A stretch of 64,000 bases of DNA from Thermococcus sp. AM4 (lineage in GTDB: Archaea; Methanobacteriota_B; Thermococci; Thermococcales; Thermococcaceae). The stretch lies in assembly GCF_000151205.2 (NCBI RefSeq), contig NC_016051.1:186001-250000 (forward strand), read 5' to 3'. The position numbers were made by a program, and so were the translations under genes. Positions 20,451-29,244 of this stretch are shown here, one piece after another. The number at the start of each line of letters is the position of its first letter. Position 1 is the first letter of the stretch. Under the pieces are notes generated by a model, which ran no database searches, was not told the DNA's origin, and saw only the letters and a program-made list of their open reading frames with translations.

Positions 20451-21446
20451 ATGCTCGCCGTCAGAGTCCCAAAGAGAGAGGCCGAGAAAGTGCGGAGAAA
20501 GCTCCTCGAGCTCGGCGTTTTAGCTAAGGAATACGCCGTCAGACGAGAAGGTGAGTTCGTTCTGTTTCCCGTGACGGAGGAAGTTGAGGGCTTTGAGCTG
20601 GTCGAGGCCGAGTTCGAGAGGCTTGAAAAGCGGCCCCACAGCTACCGCGAGGTCGTTGAGGTTCCCGACGGAGTTAGACCGCTCCTCCCGAGCTCTTTCG
20701 ACATAATCGGCGATATTGCAATAATCGAGCTCCCCGAGGAGTTGATGCCCTACGGAAGGGCCATCGGCGAAGCAATCCTCAGGGTTCACAGGCACATAAA
20801 GGCAGTCTTCGCCAAGGGGAGCAAGGTTGAGGGCGAATACCGCGTTAGGGAGTTAATTCACCTCGCTGGGGAGAAGAGAACCGAAACCCTCCACCGCGAG
20901 AACGGGATACGGCTCAGGCTCGACGTCGCCAAGGTCTACTTCTCGCCCCGCCTCGCCACCGAGAGAATGAGGATTTTCAGGAAGGCAAAGCCCGGAGAAG
21001 TCGTTTTTGACATGTTCGCCGGTGTTGGGCCGTACTCAATACTCCTCGCGAGGAAGGCCAAGCTCGTCTTCGCCGTTGATTTGAACCCTTGGGCGATTCG
21101 CTACCTCGAGGAGAACATCAGGCTGAACAAGGTTTACAACGTCGTTCCAATCCTTGGAGACGTGAGAAAAGTTGCCGGAAAGCTCATGGCCGACCGCGTT
21201 ATAATGAACCTGCCCAAGTTCGCGGACCGATTTTTGAGGGAGGCTATGCTGAGCGTTAGGAACGGGGGTGTTGTTCACTACTACGGCTTCGGCCCGGAGG
21301 AGGACCTCTACTCGGAGCACGAGGCGAAGATTAAAGCGGTTGCCCGGGAGCTGGGCTTTTCGGTCGAGTTCATTGAGCGGAGGAAAGTCCGCCCCTACGC
21401 TCCGAGGCAGTTCAACATCGCGATTGACTTCAGGGTTCTGAAGTGA
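20451..21446 (+). CDS. trm5: tRNA (guanine37-N1)-methyltransferase Trm5
   Basis: 331 aa. Makes m1G37 next to the anticodon, which keeps the reading frame. N-terminal D1 domain, then a domain with [13 protein letters not shown], and the SAM-binding Rossmann core with [13 protein letters not shown] and the catalytic [10 protein letters not shown]; the C-terminal PRQFNIAID matches the family. Thermococcales have two Trm5 types; the length and absence of a wyosine-specific insertion fit Trm5b, but that choice is inference. It is divergent from tRNA-Val. Confidence 0.93.
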   Translation: MLAVRVPKREAEKVRRKLLELGVLAKEYAVRREGEFVLFPVTEEVEGFELVEAEFERLEKRPHSYREVVEVPDGVRPLLPSSFDIIGDIAIIELPEELMPYGRAIGEAILRVHRHIKAVFAKGSKVEGEYRVRELIHLAGEKRTETLHRENGIRLRLDVAKVYFSPRLATERMRIFRKAKPGEVVFDMFAGVGPYSILLARKAKLVFAVDLNPWAIRYLEENIRLNKVYNVVPILGDVRKVAGKLMADRVIMNLPKFADRFLREAMLSVRNGGVVHYYGFGPEEDLYSEHEAKIKAVARELGFSVEFIERRKVRPYAPRQFNIAIDFRVLK

Positions 21447-21479
21447 TGTTTTGCGTGGAGAACAAAGTTTTTAAAAAGA

Positions 21480-21499
21480 ATGTTTTATATATAAAACAT
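21480..21499. promoter_or_regulatory. Perfect 20-bp palindrome at the start of the AAA ATPase gene
   Basis: Two 10-base arms (ATGTTTTATA and TATAAAACAT) meet without a spacer and run into the start codon at 21498. A TATA-like GTTTTTAAAAAG lies about 22-30 nt before the ATG, so the palindrome covers the expected transcription start. This is the position of an archaeal repressor operator. It may alternatively itself supply a TATA box. Confidence 0.6.
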
Positions 21500-22796
21500 G
21501 ATTGAACGCGAGACGTGGGAGGAGGTCATAGCGGACTACCTTGAGCTCAGGGTTGATTACGTTCCCCGGCAGGTTGAGGTCAAACTCCCCCTGTCGAGAG
21601 CTCTAACAATCGTTGGACCGAGGAGAGCGGGAAAGACCTACTTCCTCTTTCAGCTGTGGGACGAACTCGACGATGAGAGGCGGAAAAGCCTGTACGTGAA
21701 CTTCGAGGACCCCCGGCTGATTGGAGCGACTTCAAACGACCTCATGGAAATGCTCAGGGTCTATTACTCCCTCGTCGAACTCCCGAGAAACGAAAAGCTG
21801 ACCTTCCTGCTTGACGAGGTTCAGGCGGTTGAGGGCTGGGAGCGCTTCGTCCGCTACCTCCTGGACAGGGGGCACAGGGTTATCCTGACCGGCTCATCTT
21901 CAAGGCTTCTCTCGAAGGAGATAGCGACAGTCCTGAGGGGAAGGTCTGTAACGCTGAATCTCTATCCCTTTTCCCTCCACGAGGTGCTGAAACTCAAAAT
22001 CGGAAACGAACTGCCGAGCCTTGAGGTAAGGGGAAAGGTCCTCGGCGTTTTAAGGGAGTGCCTTGAGTGGGGCTTGTATCCGGAAGTCGTTCTTCAGCCA
22101 GAGCTCAGGAGAGAGCTCCTCAGGGAGATTCTCGACGTGACGATTTACCGGGATATTGTGGAGCGGTGGCGCGTGGACAACATCAAGGCCCTCCGCTTCC
22201 TCTTCAGGCTTCTCGCAAGGTCGAGCCACACCTCGGTAACGAAGCTCCACTCCACGATGAAAAGCCTCGGGATAGCGGTTGGAAAGCCGACGCTCGCCAA
22301 CTACATTGAGTACCTCAACGATGCCCTCGTCCTTTTCCCGCTCAGGGCTCACGTCAAGTCCGAGAAGAAAAGGGAACTCCTCGGTTTCAAGCCGTACTTC
22401 GTGGACAACGGCCTTCTTGGCGTTTTGGGAGTTACTGACCGGGGCAGGCTCTTTGAGAACCTCGTCTTCACGGAACTTCTCAAGGCCGGCCTTGAACCCA
22501 ACGAGGAGCTGTTCTTCTACGTCACCGAATCCAAACGAGAGGTTGATTTCATAATTCCCGGGGAGGAGCTAATCCAGGTGACGTGGAAGCTCTCACCAGG
22601 GAACGAGGGCAGGGAGCTCTCGCCTCTAATCGAGGCCTCAGCTGAGACAGGGATTGAAAGACTAACCGTTGTCACGTGGGAGGGCAGAAAAACGCTCGAA
22701 ATCGGGGGAAAGATAGTTCAGGTAGTCCCACTCGATAAATGGGTGAAAGAGAAAAGGGTTACTTCCCCGCTATCTTCACGTTCTCAAACCTTATGA
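21498..22796 (+). CDS. AAA ATPase with DUF4143 domain
   Basis: 432 aa. Walker A GPRRAGKTY, Walker B FLLDEVQ and the sensor ILTGSSSRLLSKEIATVLRGR define the AAA_14 ATPase of archaea; the C-terminal DUF4143 part (FKPYFVDNGLL, RGRLFENLVFTEL, SKREVDFII) looks like a degenerate restriction-endonuclease fold. Such genes are common, variable and mobile in archaea; their role is unknown, with defence or toxin-antitoxin-like functions proposed. The 38-nt 3' overlap with convergent tldE is large for this window. The promoter has a perfect palindrome. Confidence 0.9.
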   Translation: MIERETWEEVIADYLELRVDYVPRQVEVKLPLSRALTIVGPRRAGKTYFLFQLWDELDDERRKSLYVNFEDPRLIGATSNDLMEMLRVYYSLVELPRNEKLTFLLDEVQAVEGWERFVRYLLDRGHRVILTGSSSRLLSKEIATVLRGRSVTLNLYPFSLHEVLKLKIGNELPSLEVRGKVLGVLRECLEWGLYPEVVLQPELRRELLREILDVTIYRDIVERWRVDNIKALRFLFRLLARSSHTSVTKLHSTMKSLGIAVGKPTLANYIEYLNDALVLFPLRAHVKSEKKRELLGFKPYFVDNGLLGVLGVTDRGRLFENLVFTELLKAGLEPNEELFFYVTESKREVDFIIPGEELIQVTWKLSPGNEGRELSPLIEASAETGIERLTVVTWEGRKTLEIGGKIVQVVPLDKWVKEKRVTSPLSSRSQTL

Positions 22797-24084
22797 ACGG
22801 CGTCGTTATGGTGTTCATGAAGGGCATCACGGTCTGCTCCCTGCTTACCTCGCTCGCCTGCCTGAGGAGCTCGTAGACGTTGCCGGCGATGAGGAAGACG
22901 CTTGAGCCGACGACCTCACCGTCCTCGATGAGGAAGGCGGGGTTGGCAGTTACGGCAAAGTTTCCGTTATCTGGGTTGCTGGAGTGTGCGCCCTGGAAGC
23001 CGTCCACAAAGTAGCCGCGCTCGATTTCGGCTATCATGTCCTCAAGGGAGCGCTTGCCCTTCTCTATGACGACGTTGTGGAAGCCGATGTTGATTCCACC
23101 GCTCCTTAAGTCCCTCTTCCCGTTTCCGGTGCTCTCGGTTCCGTAAACCTTCGCCCAGTAGTTGTCCCAGACGAAGCCCTTGAAAGTTCCGTTTTCGATT
23201 AGGACGTTCTTCCTCGTCGGAACGCCCTCGCCGTCCGCTATGACGGGCTCAAGCGACAGCTCGTGGAAGGGGTCGTCGTAGAGCGTTATCACGTCGCTCG
23301 CAATCTTCTCGCCTACCTTTCCAGCTAAGGGCGTTGTTTCCTTGACCAAGCGCTCGCCGCTGAAGGCCGGAAGGAGAGCGTAGCTGAAGAGGCCTGCAAT
23401 CGCCCATGGACCGAGGATTACCGGTACTTCCTCGTTCCTGCTCGGCTTGACGCTGTAGGCCCACTTGACCTTCTGGACGGCCCTCTCGACAACCCCTTCA
23501 ACGTCGAGGTTCAAATTCCTCTTCGCGTCGAAGTCGAAGATGCCCGGCGTTACAACGTCGCCCTTCCTGCCTACCAGCTCAACGAAGAAGAACGCCGCGC
23601 CGCCCTCCTGAAAGACGTCTATCCCGTGGGAGTTCACTACATGCCTCTCCTCCCAGCTTACGCCGCCTTCCCCGCCGGCCACGACCGCGTGGGGATCCTT
23701 CTCGCGGGCGAGCTTTATGGCCCTGACGAGCATCTCAACGAGAACGTCGGGAGAGGTTTCCTTCAGCTCGTAGTTGGACTTGGGCTTCTCCCTGTATTTC
23801 CCCGGCTCCGGCAGGGAGACCCACTTCTCGTCCCTGCTGTTGAGCCTCGCCATCTTCGCGGCCTGCTCTATCGCCTCCTTAACGCGCTTCTCCTCGTCGC
23901 TGTCCACTATAGCCAGACCGAGGCGCTTGTCCTTTATACCGCGGATTATCGTTACGGCACCGCTCCTCGTCGAGGCCATTGAAATCTCGTTGAGCTCGAC
24001 GCTTGCGCTCACATCCCTTGAGCGGTAAACTGCAATCTCAACCTCGTCGAAAAACTTCTCGGCGTAGCGTATGAGGTTCTCCAT
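22759..24084 (-). CDS. pmbA: TldE/PmbA family protein
   Basis: 441 aa. Non-catalytic partner of TldD; the TldD-TldE heterodimer is a metalloprotease acting on unfolded peptides or ribosomally made precursors (microcin B17 and CcdA in bacteria). Typical segments: the N-terminal YAEKFFDEVEIAVYRSRDV, IVDSDEEKRVKEAIEQA, the central VILGPWAIAGLF where the HExxxH of TldD is absent, and the glycine-rich GNGKRDLRSGGINIGFHN. ATG 24084 follows GAGGTGGTGACG; it starts 10 nt after the tldD stop. Confidence 0.93.
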   Translation of the reverse strand: MENLIRYAEKFFDEVEIAVYRSRDVSASVELNEISMASTRSGAVTIIRGIKDKRLGLAIVDSDEEKRVKEAIEQAAKMARLNSRDEKWVSLPEPGKYREKPKSNYELKETSPDVLVEMLVRAIKLAREKDPHAVVAGGEGGVSWEERHVVNSHGIDVFQEGGAAFFFVELVGRKGDVVTPGIFDFDAKRNLNLDVEGVVERAVQKVKWAYSVKPSRNEEVPVILGPWAIAGLFSYALLPAFSGERLVKETTPLAGKVGEKIASDVITLYDDPFHELSLEPVIADGEGVPTRKNVLIENGTFKGFVWDNYWAKVYGTESTGNGKRDLRSGGINIGFHNVVIEKGKRSLEDMIAEIERGYFVDGFQGAHSSNPDNGNFAVTANPAFLIEDGEVVGSSVFLIAGNVYELLRQASEVSREQTVMPFMNTITTPFIRFENVKIAGK

Positions 24085-24094
24085 CGTCACCACC

Positions 24095-25462
24095 TCACCC
24101 GATGAGAATTCCCCCGTCAAACCTCATGTGCGGGCCGCCGGAGCTGACGAATGCCGTCTGTCCCTTGCCGCAGAAGCCGACCTCGAGGCCGAAGTCCTTG
24201 CCGACGGCGCTTATCTTCTTGAGGGCCTCTATCGCGACGCCGGTAATCGAGGTGTCCCTTATCGGCTCGGCTATCTCTCCGTTCCTGATGACGTAGCCCT
24301 CCTGGATTCCGACCTGGAAGGCGCTGTTGAGCTGGGCCTGCCCGCCGCGGAAGTCGACGACGTAGTAGCCGAACTTGATGTCCTCAATGAGCTCCTCAAA
24401 GGAGTGGTCGCCCGGCTCAAAGACTGTGTTGCGCATCCTGATTATCGGCGGGTAGCGGTAGCTCTCGGCCCTCGCGTGGCCATTCGGCTCCATGCCCCAC
24501 TTGTGGGCGTACTCGCGGTTGAGCATTATCTCCTTCAGGATTCCGTTCTCGATGATGTGAATGTCCTTAACCGGAACGCCCTCGTCGTCGTACTTGTCGT
24601 TTCCGAAGCCGCCCTCAACGTAGCGCTCGCTCATCATGACGTACTCCGGTGCAATCTGCTTGCCTATGAGGTCCTTGAAGGGCGAGTTTATCGTAAGGTC
24701 TGCCTCTGCGAGGTGCCCCAAAGCCTCGTGGGCGATGATTCCGACGACTATCGGGCCGGCCACGATCGGCCACTCACCGCGCTTTGGAGCTACACCTTTC
24801 AGCTGGCTGTGCATCTTCCTGAGGAGTCTCTCCTTCACCTTCTCGTTCGGCTCTATCTCGGTCATGAGCTCCCAGCCGTAGTCAACGGCTCCAATGCTGT
24901 CCCTCGCCATCGCGAGCTTTCCGTCGGCCTTACCGGTGACGTATGTTCCCTGGTAGAGGTAGTTGTAGTCCCACTCTATCCTCGTTCCCTCGTTGGTGAG
25001 GAGGATTTTCCTTCCACCGCCGTCCTCGTAGCGAATCTGGACGCTTTTTACGGCTTTATCCTCCTTGAGGAGTCTCTCAAGCTCCCTGAGGTGGGAAACC
25101 TTCTCCTCGATGTCCACTTCCCTTGGCTTGATGCGCATCTTGCTCTCCACGAAGTCCTCGACCGGCTTTATCTCGGCCAGCTGGATTTTCTCCTTCTTCG
25201 TCTGCGCGGCCGCTCTGGCGAGCTTGTAGGCCTCTTCAATCTTCTTCTCGAGGTTCTCAAGCTCGCTCGTCGAGGCGAAGCCCCAGGCACCGTCCGCCAG
25301 AACCCTTATGGCAACGCCCCTGTGAAGTTTCCCCGTGAAGCTCGTGAAGACGCCGTCCTTGAGGCCGAGCGTGGTCTTCCTGAGGTCCTCGTAGCGTAGC
25401 TCGATGTACTCAGCCTTCAGGTTTTCCTCAGCCCACTTAAGGGCCCTTTCAAGTGCCTCCAT
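24095..25462 (-). CDS. tldD: TldD metalloprotease subunit
   Basis: 455 aa with the zinc motif HEALGHLAEAD in VVGIIAHEALGH, the signature of the catalytic TldD half. Other family segments are YIELRYEDLRKT, LADGAWGFAST and the C-terminal GQTAFVSSGGPHMRF. ATG 25462 has GGTGGTGAAC upstream; the longer frame would begin close to the TATA box. The native substrate in Thermococcales is not known, and no precursor peptide gene is apparent beside the pair. Confidence 0.95.
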   Translation of the reverse strand: MEALERALKWAEENLKAEYIELRYEDLRKTTLGLKDGVFTSFTGKLHRGVAIRVLADGAWGFASTSELENLEKKIEEAYKLARAAAQTKKEKIQLAEIKPVEDFVESKMRIKPREVDIEEKVSHLRELERLLKEDKAVKSVQIRYEDGGGRKILLTNEGTRIEWDYNYLYQGTYVTGKADGKLAMARDSIGAVDYGWELMTEIEPNEKVKERLLRKMHSQLKGVAPKRGEWPIVAGPIVVGIIAHEALGHLAEADLTINSPFKDLIGKQIAPEYVMMSERYVEGGFGNDKYDDEGVPVKDIHIIENGILKEIMLNREYAHKWGMEPNGHARAESYRYPPIIRMRNTVFEPGDHSFEELIEDIKFGYYVVDFRGGQAQLNSAFQVGIQEGYVIRNGEIAEPIRDTSITGVAIEALKKISAVGKDFGLEVGFCGKGQTAFVSSGGPHMRFDGGILIG

Positions 25463-25507
25463 GTTCACCACCGTTGACGTTTGTCCAATCCCTTGTGGGG
25501 TGGACAA

Positions 25508-25517
25508 CTATAAAAGC
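25508..25517 (-). promoter_or_regulatory. TATA promoter of the tldD-tldE operon
   Basis: Minus-strand GCTTTTATAG about 45 nt before the tldD ATG at 25462. A separate plus-strand TTTTTAATGG at about 25573-25582 serves the lipoprotein-like gene at 25609. Confidence 0.65.
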
Positions 25518-25608
25518 CTTTTGAGCATTTCGATGAGCATCTAAACTTAGTCAGGACGTTGGGGAATAAAGTTTTTAATGGGGTAAGAACTAGAACGCTG
25601 GGGATGCC

Positions 25609-26265
25609 ATGATGAAAAAAGTTGTACCATTGGTTATCCTAGTCGTTGCCCTTTCCCTCGTTGCTGCCGGTTGTGTGTCCGTTGAGGAGCACGTGAAGGT
25701 AAGTTCCGACGGGAAAATAGCTCTCCTCAAGATGACCATCAACATGAGCAAGGATGTGTACTCTCTCGCGCTCTCCAACACCAGCGAGGGCTCCTTCTGC
25801 GCGGACTTCAGGAAGAACCTGACGGATTACGAGAGGGAGCACTTCACCTGCGAGGAAAAGGTTTCCGGGGAGACAGCGACGATCGTTATAACGGGGAAGG
25901 ACATAGACCCCTCCAAGCTCACGGGAGACACTAAAATGAAAGTGGAGAGGCAGGGCGATTACATTGAGTTCTGGGACTACACCTGGTACGATGAGGGCAA
26001 AAAAGAGGAGAAAAATGAAACCGACTGGGATAAAGAGATCGCAAGCCTTTTCACGATAGACTACTACCTTGAAATGCCTGGAGAGATCGTCGATTCCAAC
26101 GCTCAGGTGGTTAACGGGAACAAGGCCGAGTGGCACTGGAACCTGTACGTGGCCTCAAAGCATCCGATCTACGCCAAGGCAAAGGTTGAGGAGAAGAAGG
26201 GTCTCTGCGGGCCGGCTTTCCTCGTGGGTCTGGCAATAGTGCCGCTTCTCTTCAGGAGGCACTGA
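25609..26265 (+). CDS. Secreted protein with both a lipobox and a CGP-CTERM anchor
   Basis: 218 aa. The signal peptide ends in LVAAGCVS, a lipobox that would put a lipid on the following Cys (about residue 22). The mature region is a beta-rich domain with SSDGKIALLKMTINMSKDVYS, CADFRKNL and FTCEEK. The C terminus is KKGLCGPA, a hydrophobic span and FRRH, the CGP-CTERM signal. Anchoring signals at both ends are unusual. GGGGATGCC precedes the tandem ATGs (25609, 25612). Function unknown; the gene is a single unit with its own promoter. Confidence 0.86.
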   Translation: MMKKVVPLVILVVALSLVAAGCVSVEEHVKVSSDGKIALLKMTINMSKDVYSLALSNTSEGSFCADFRKNLTDYEREHFTCEEKVSGETATIVITGKDIDPSKLTGDTKMKVERQGDYIEFWDYTWYDEGKKEEKNETDWDKEIASLFTIDYYLEMPGEIVDSNAQVVNGNKAEWHWNLYVASKHPIYAKAKVEEKKGLCGPAFLVGLAIVPLLFRRH

Positions 26266-26297
26266 TGGCTTCCTTTTCTCTTTACCTGGAACGGCAC

Positions 26298-27230
26298 TCA
26301 GCTGGAACAGTTCAGGGAAAGGGCCTTCCTCAGCTTCTCAATCTCGCTCTGGCTTAATTCGTGCTCAAGGTATTTGAAAGCCTCGCAGGAAACCCGTTCC
26401 TTGTGGGAGTACGTGTACTCGAGTGATTCATCATAGAGTTTCTCATACAACTCATAGTAGCGAACTCTGAGGCATTCATGGTTATGGGTGCTCGTCCATC
26501 CGTCATTTTCTCCCAAAACGGCCTTTGCCACTTGGACAACTCCCCAGCCCGCGGCCGTGGAAATTAGGACGAAGAGGGCAAACGCGACAATCTGTTTGAG
26601 CACCCTGGGTCTGATCCTCATTTTGGCCACGATGATGAGCCAGAGGAAGAACGCTGCGAATATCGCAAAGGTGAGGAACGTTGCCAGGAACACGACTTTC
26701 AGCCCCATGAGGGAAGCGAGCTCCCTGAGGCCCTCTTTTCCCATCAAAACCCATCCGAGTGGGGGAGATGGCTTTAAAATGACCTCGGTGAGGTTCCTTC
26801 TTCCGTATTCGCGGGCGAGCTTTAGGACGACGTAGTTCCTCTGGAAAAATTCAAAGCTAAGCCTTATGTGGTCGGGATCCCCCTTCGCGATGTTCTGCCT
26901 GAGGGATTCAATTGAAGCGTTCAGGTAAAGCGATGCCGCGTACAGCAGGTCATCGTACCCGGGGCTTTTTCTACCCAGTTTTTTCGCGATCACGAACTCA
27001 AGCTCACCAGAATAATCGTAGCGATGGCCGATGCCCTTCTTCAGGAGTTCCTCCGGCGGCAGGAAGGATGTAACCTCGGCCCGGTAGGGGGTCACGTTCG
27101 GATCGCAGGGCAGCGATAGGATCTCTTTTTTCGCGTTCTCGTAGGCCCACCACTGGACGGCTGAGATGATAAAGATAAGCACGAGGGCCATCAGCAGAAG
27201 TGCGGGGACAAACCTCGAGGTGGACCTCAT
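26298..27230 (-). CDS. Hypothetical membrane protein, 310 aa
   Basis: An N-terminal membrane segment (FVPALLLMALVLIFIISAV) is followed by an outer region of about 140 residues with helices and SEF-like charged stretches, then two membrane spans (VVFLATFLTFAIFAAFFLWLIIVA and IVAFALFVLISTAAGWGVV) and a C-terminal region with CLRVRYYELYEKL, VSCEAFKYLEHELSQSE and SLNCSS. The Cys residues could form disulfides. TATA-like AATAAATAC lies about 22 nt before the ATG, so the mRNA is leaderless. I do not recognise a family. Confidence 0.72.
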   Translation of the reverse strand: MRSTSRFVPALLLMALVLIFIISAVQWWAYENAKKEILSLPCDPNVTPYRAEVTSFLPPEELLKKGIGHRYDYSGELEFVIAKKLGRKSPGYDDLLYAASLYLNASIESLRQNIAKGDPDHIRLSFEFFQRNYVVLKLAREYGRRNLTEVILKPSPPLGWVLMGKEGLRELASLMGLKVVFLATFLTFAIFAAFFLWLIIVAKMRIRPRVLKQIVAFALFVLISTAAGWGVVQVAKAVLGENDGWTSTHNHECLRVRYYELYEKLYDESLEYTYSHKERVSCEAFKYLEHELSQSEIEKLRKALSLNCSS

Positions 27231-27354
27231 GGACTATGGATCGGGTTTGTATTTATTACTTTTTTGGTGAGGATTTATGTTAGATTTCGGTCGAAACGCT
27301 AAGCTTTTATACGAAAAGAGCCGATTTACCTCGGTGGTTTTCATAGCCAGGGGA

Positions 27355-29241
27355 TTGAGTGTTAAAGACCTCGGAAAGTTCAAGCTCGTCGGCAACCTCG
27401 ACGCCTTCAGGCGAAAAGTGGTTTTTCAAGTTACCGAGATAAGCGTCGAGAAGGACGACTACTTCTCAAAGCTTTACCTCTACGACGGCAGAAGGGTTAG
27501 GCCCTTCACATCGGGGAAGAAGGACTCAAACCCGAGATTTTCGCCAGACGGGAGGCTGATAGCCTTCACCTCCAAGCGCGATAAGGAGGGCAAGGAAGCC
27601 GAGCTCTACGTTATCCCAACCGACGGCGGCGAGGCGAGACTCTTAGCGAAGTTCAAGTACGGTATTAAGAACCTCCGCTTCACCGAGGACGGCAAGAGCA
27701 TAGCTGTTATAACGCCGATAGACATTGAGAAGAAGCCAAAAGATGACGTTCACCTTATCAAGGAGATTCCCTTCTGGTTCAACGGCGTTGGCTGGGTCTA
27801 CGGGAAGAGGAGCGTCGTCTATCTGGTGGACGTTGAGACTGGCAAAAAGAGGCGCGTAACGCCCAAGAACCTCGACGTCTCGCAGGTCCGCTTCCACAAA
27901 GGGAAGCTTTACTTTATCGCCCAGGAGGACCGCGAGAGGAAGCCGATGGTGAGCGACCTTTACCTGCTCGAAGGCAGGAAGGCGAAGCGCCTGACTCCAG
28001 GAAAATGGAGCGTGAGCGACTTCATTCCGCTCGACGACGGCACTTTCATCCTCAAGGCCAACACGCGCGAGCGCGGGATTCCGACGAACACGCACATCTA
28101 CCACTACAACCCCGAGACGGGAGAGATGAGAAAACTCACCGCTGAACTCGACCGCTCGGCATACAACTCCCTCAACAGCGATGTAAGGGGAAGCCAGAGG
28201 GCCGAGCTGGTCTTCAGGGACGGCTGGGTTTACTACGTCGCAACCGACGGCCCGAGGGCGAACCTCTTCAGGGTAAACCTTGGGGGGGAGATAGAGCGCG
28301 TCATAGGTGGAGACAGGAGCATCGAGAGCTTCGCAATCGGCGACTACATAGCCTTCACCGCCCAAGACGCGGTCACCCCTCTGGAACTCTACGTCCTCCG
28401 CGACGGCAGGGAGAAGAAAATCACGGACTTTAACGGCTGGATTAGGGAATACAGGCTCTCCAGACCGGAGCATTTCACGGTTAAGGCCAGCGATGGAGTA
28501 GAGATAGATGCCTGGATTATGAAGCCCGTTGACTTCGAGCCTGGAAAGAAATATCCGGCCGTTCTCGAAATCCACGGCGGGCCGAAGACGGCCTACGGCT
28601 ACGCCTTCATGCACGAGTTCCACGTTTTGACGGCCAAGGGCTTCGTGGTAATATTCTCCAACCCGCGCGGTAGCGACGGCTACGGTGAGGAGTTCGCCGA
28701 TATAAGGGGCCACTACGGGGAGAGGGACTACCAGGACCTCATGGAGGTCGTTGACGAGGCCTTAAGGAGATTCGACTTCATCGACGGGGAGAGGCTCGGC
28801 GTTACGGGCGGTTCCTACGGAGGTTTCATGACCAACTGGATAGTCGGCCACACCAAGCGCTTCAAGTCTGCTGTAACCCAGCGCTCAATCTCCAACTGGG
28901 TGAGCTTCTTTGGCACAACGGACATCGGCTACTTCTTCGCCCCAGACCAGATAGGGGGCGACCCCTGGAGCAACGCCGACGGCTACTGGGAGAAGAGCCC
29001 GCTGAAGTACGCGCCGAACGTCGAGACTCCTCTGCTCGTCATCCATTCGATGGAGGACTACCGCTGCTGGCTTCCGGAGGCGTTGCAGTTCTACACCGCT
29101 TTGAAGTACCTCGGCAAGACCGTTGAGCTCGCCCTCTTCCCGGGCGAGAACCACGACCTGAGCAGGAGTGGAAAGCCGAAGCACAGGGTCAAGAGGCTCG
29201 AACTCATCGTAGAGTGGATGGAGAGGTGGCTGAAGGATTAA
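27355..29241 (+). CDS. Acylaminoacyl-peptidase, S9 prolyl oligopeptidase family
   Basis: 628 aa. An N-terminal seven-bladed propeller (repeats such as PRFSPDGRLIAFTSKRD and VYLVDVETGKKRRVT) covers a C-terminal alpha/beta hydrolase with catalytic Ser 487 in GGSYGGF, Asp 568 in HSMEDYRCW and His 600 in GENHDLS. It removes acylated N-terminal residues or cleaves short peptides. The start is uncertain: a TATA-like GCTTTTATAC at about 27303-27312 rules out the upstream part of the frame; TTG 27355 gives a start (SVKDLGKFKLVGN) like the family, GTG 27334 is the alternative. Confidence 0.93.
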   Translation: MSVKDLGKFKLVGNLDAFRRKVVFQVTEISVEKDDYFSKLYLYDGRRVRPFTSGKKDSNPRFSPDGRLIAFTSKRDKEGKEAELYVIPTDGGEARLLAKFKYGIKNLRFTEDGKSIAVITPIDIEKKPKDDVHLIKEIPFWFNGVGWVYGKRSVVYLVDVETGKKRRVTPKNLDVSQVRFHKGKLYFIAQEDRERKPMVSDLYLLEGRKAKRLTPGKWSVSDFIPLDDGTFILKANTRERGIPTNTHIYHYNPETGEMRKLTAELDRSAYNSLNSDVRGSQRAELVFRDGWVYYVATDGPRANLFRVNLGGEIERVIGGDRSIESFAIGDYIAFTAQDAVTPLELYVLRDGREKKITDFNGWIREYRLSRPEHFTVKASDGVEIDAWIMKPVDFEPGKKYPAVLEIHGGPKTAYGYAFMHEFHVLTAKGFVVIFSNPRGSDGYGEEFADIRGHYGERDYQDLMEVVDEALRRFDFIDGERLGVTGGSYGGFMTNWIVGHTKRFKSAVTQRSISNWVSFFGTTDIGYFFAPDQIGGDPWSNADGYWEKSPLKYAPNVETPLLVIHSMEDYRCWLPEALQFYTALKYLGKTVELALFPGENHDLSRSGKPKHRVKRLELIVEWMERWLKD

Positions 29242-29244
29242 CGA

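Noticed and set aside
24071-25399. A 442-codon plus-strand open frame opposite tldD
   Set aside because: It is antisense to tldD, which has the HEALGH motif and a proper start; the frame is open because of codon bias in a GC-rich gene and has no ribosome site.
27643-28713. A 356-codon minus-strand open frame opposite the S9 peptidase
   Set aside because: Its translation has no domain pattern, while the opposite strand carries the propeller and part of the hydrolase.
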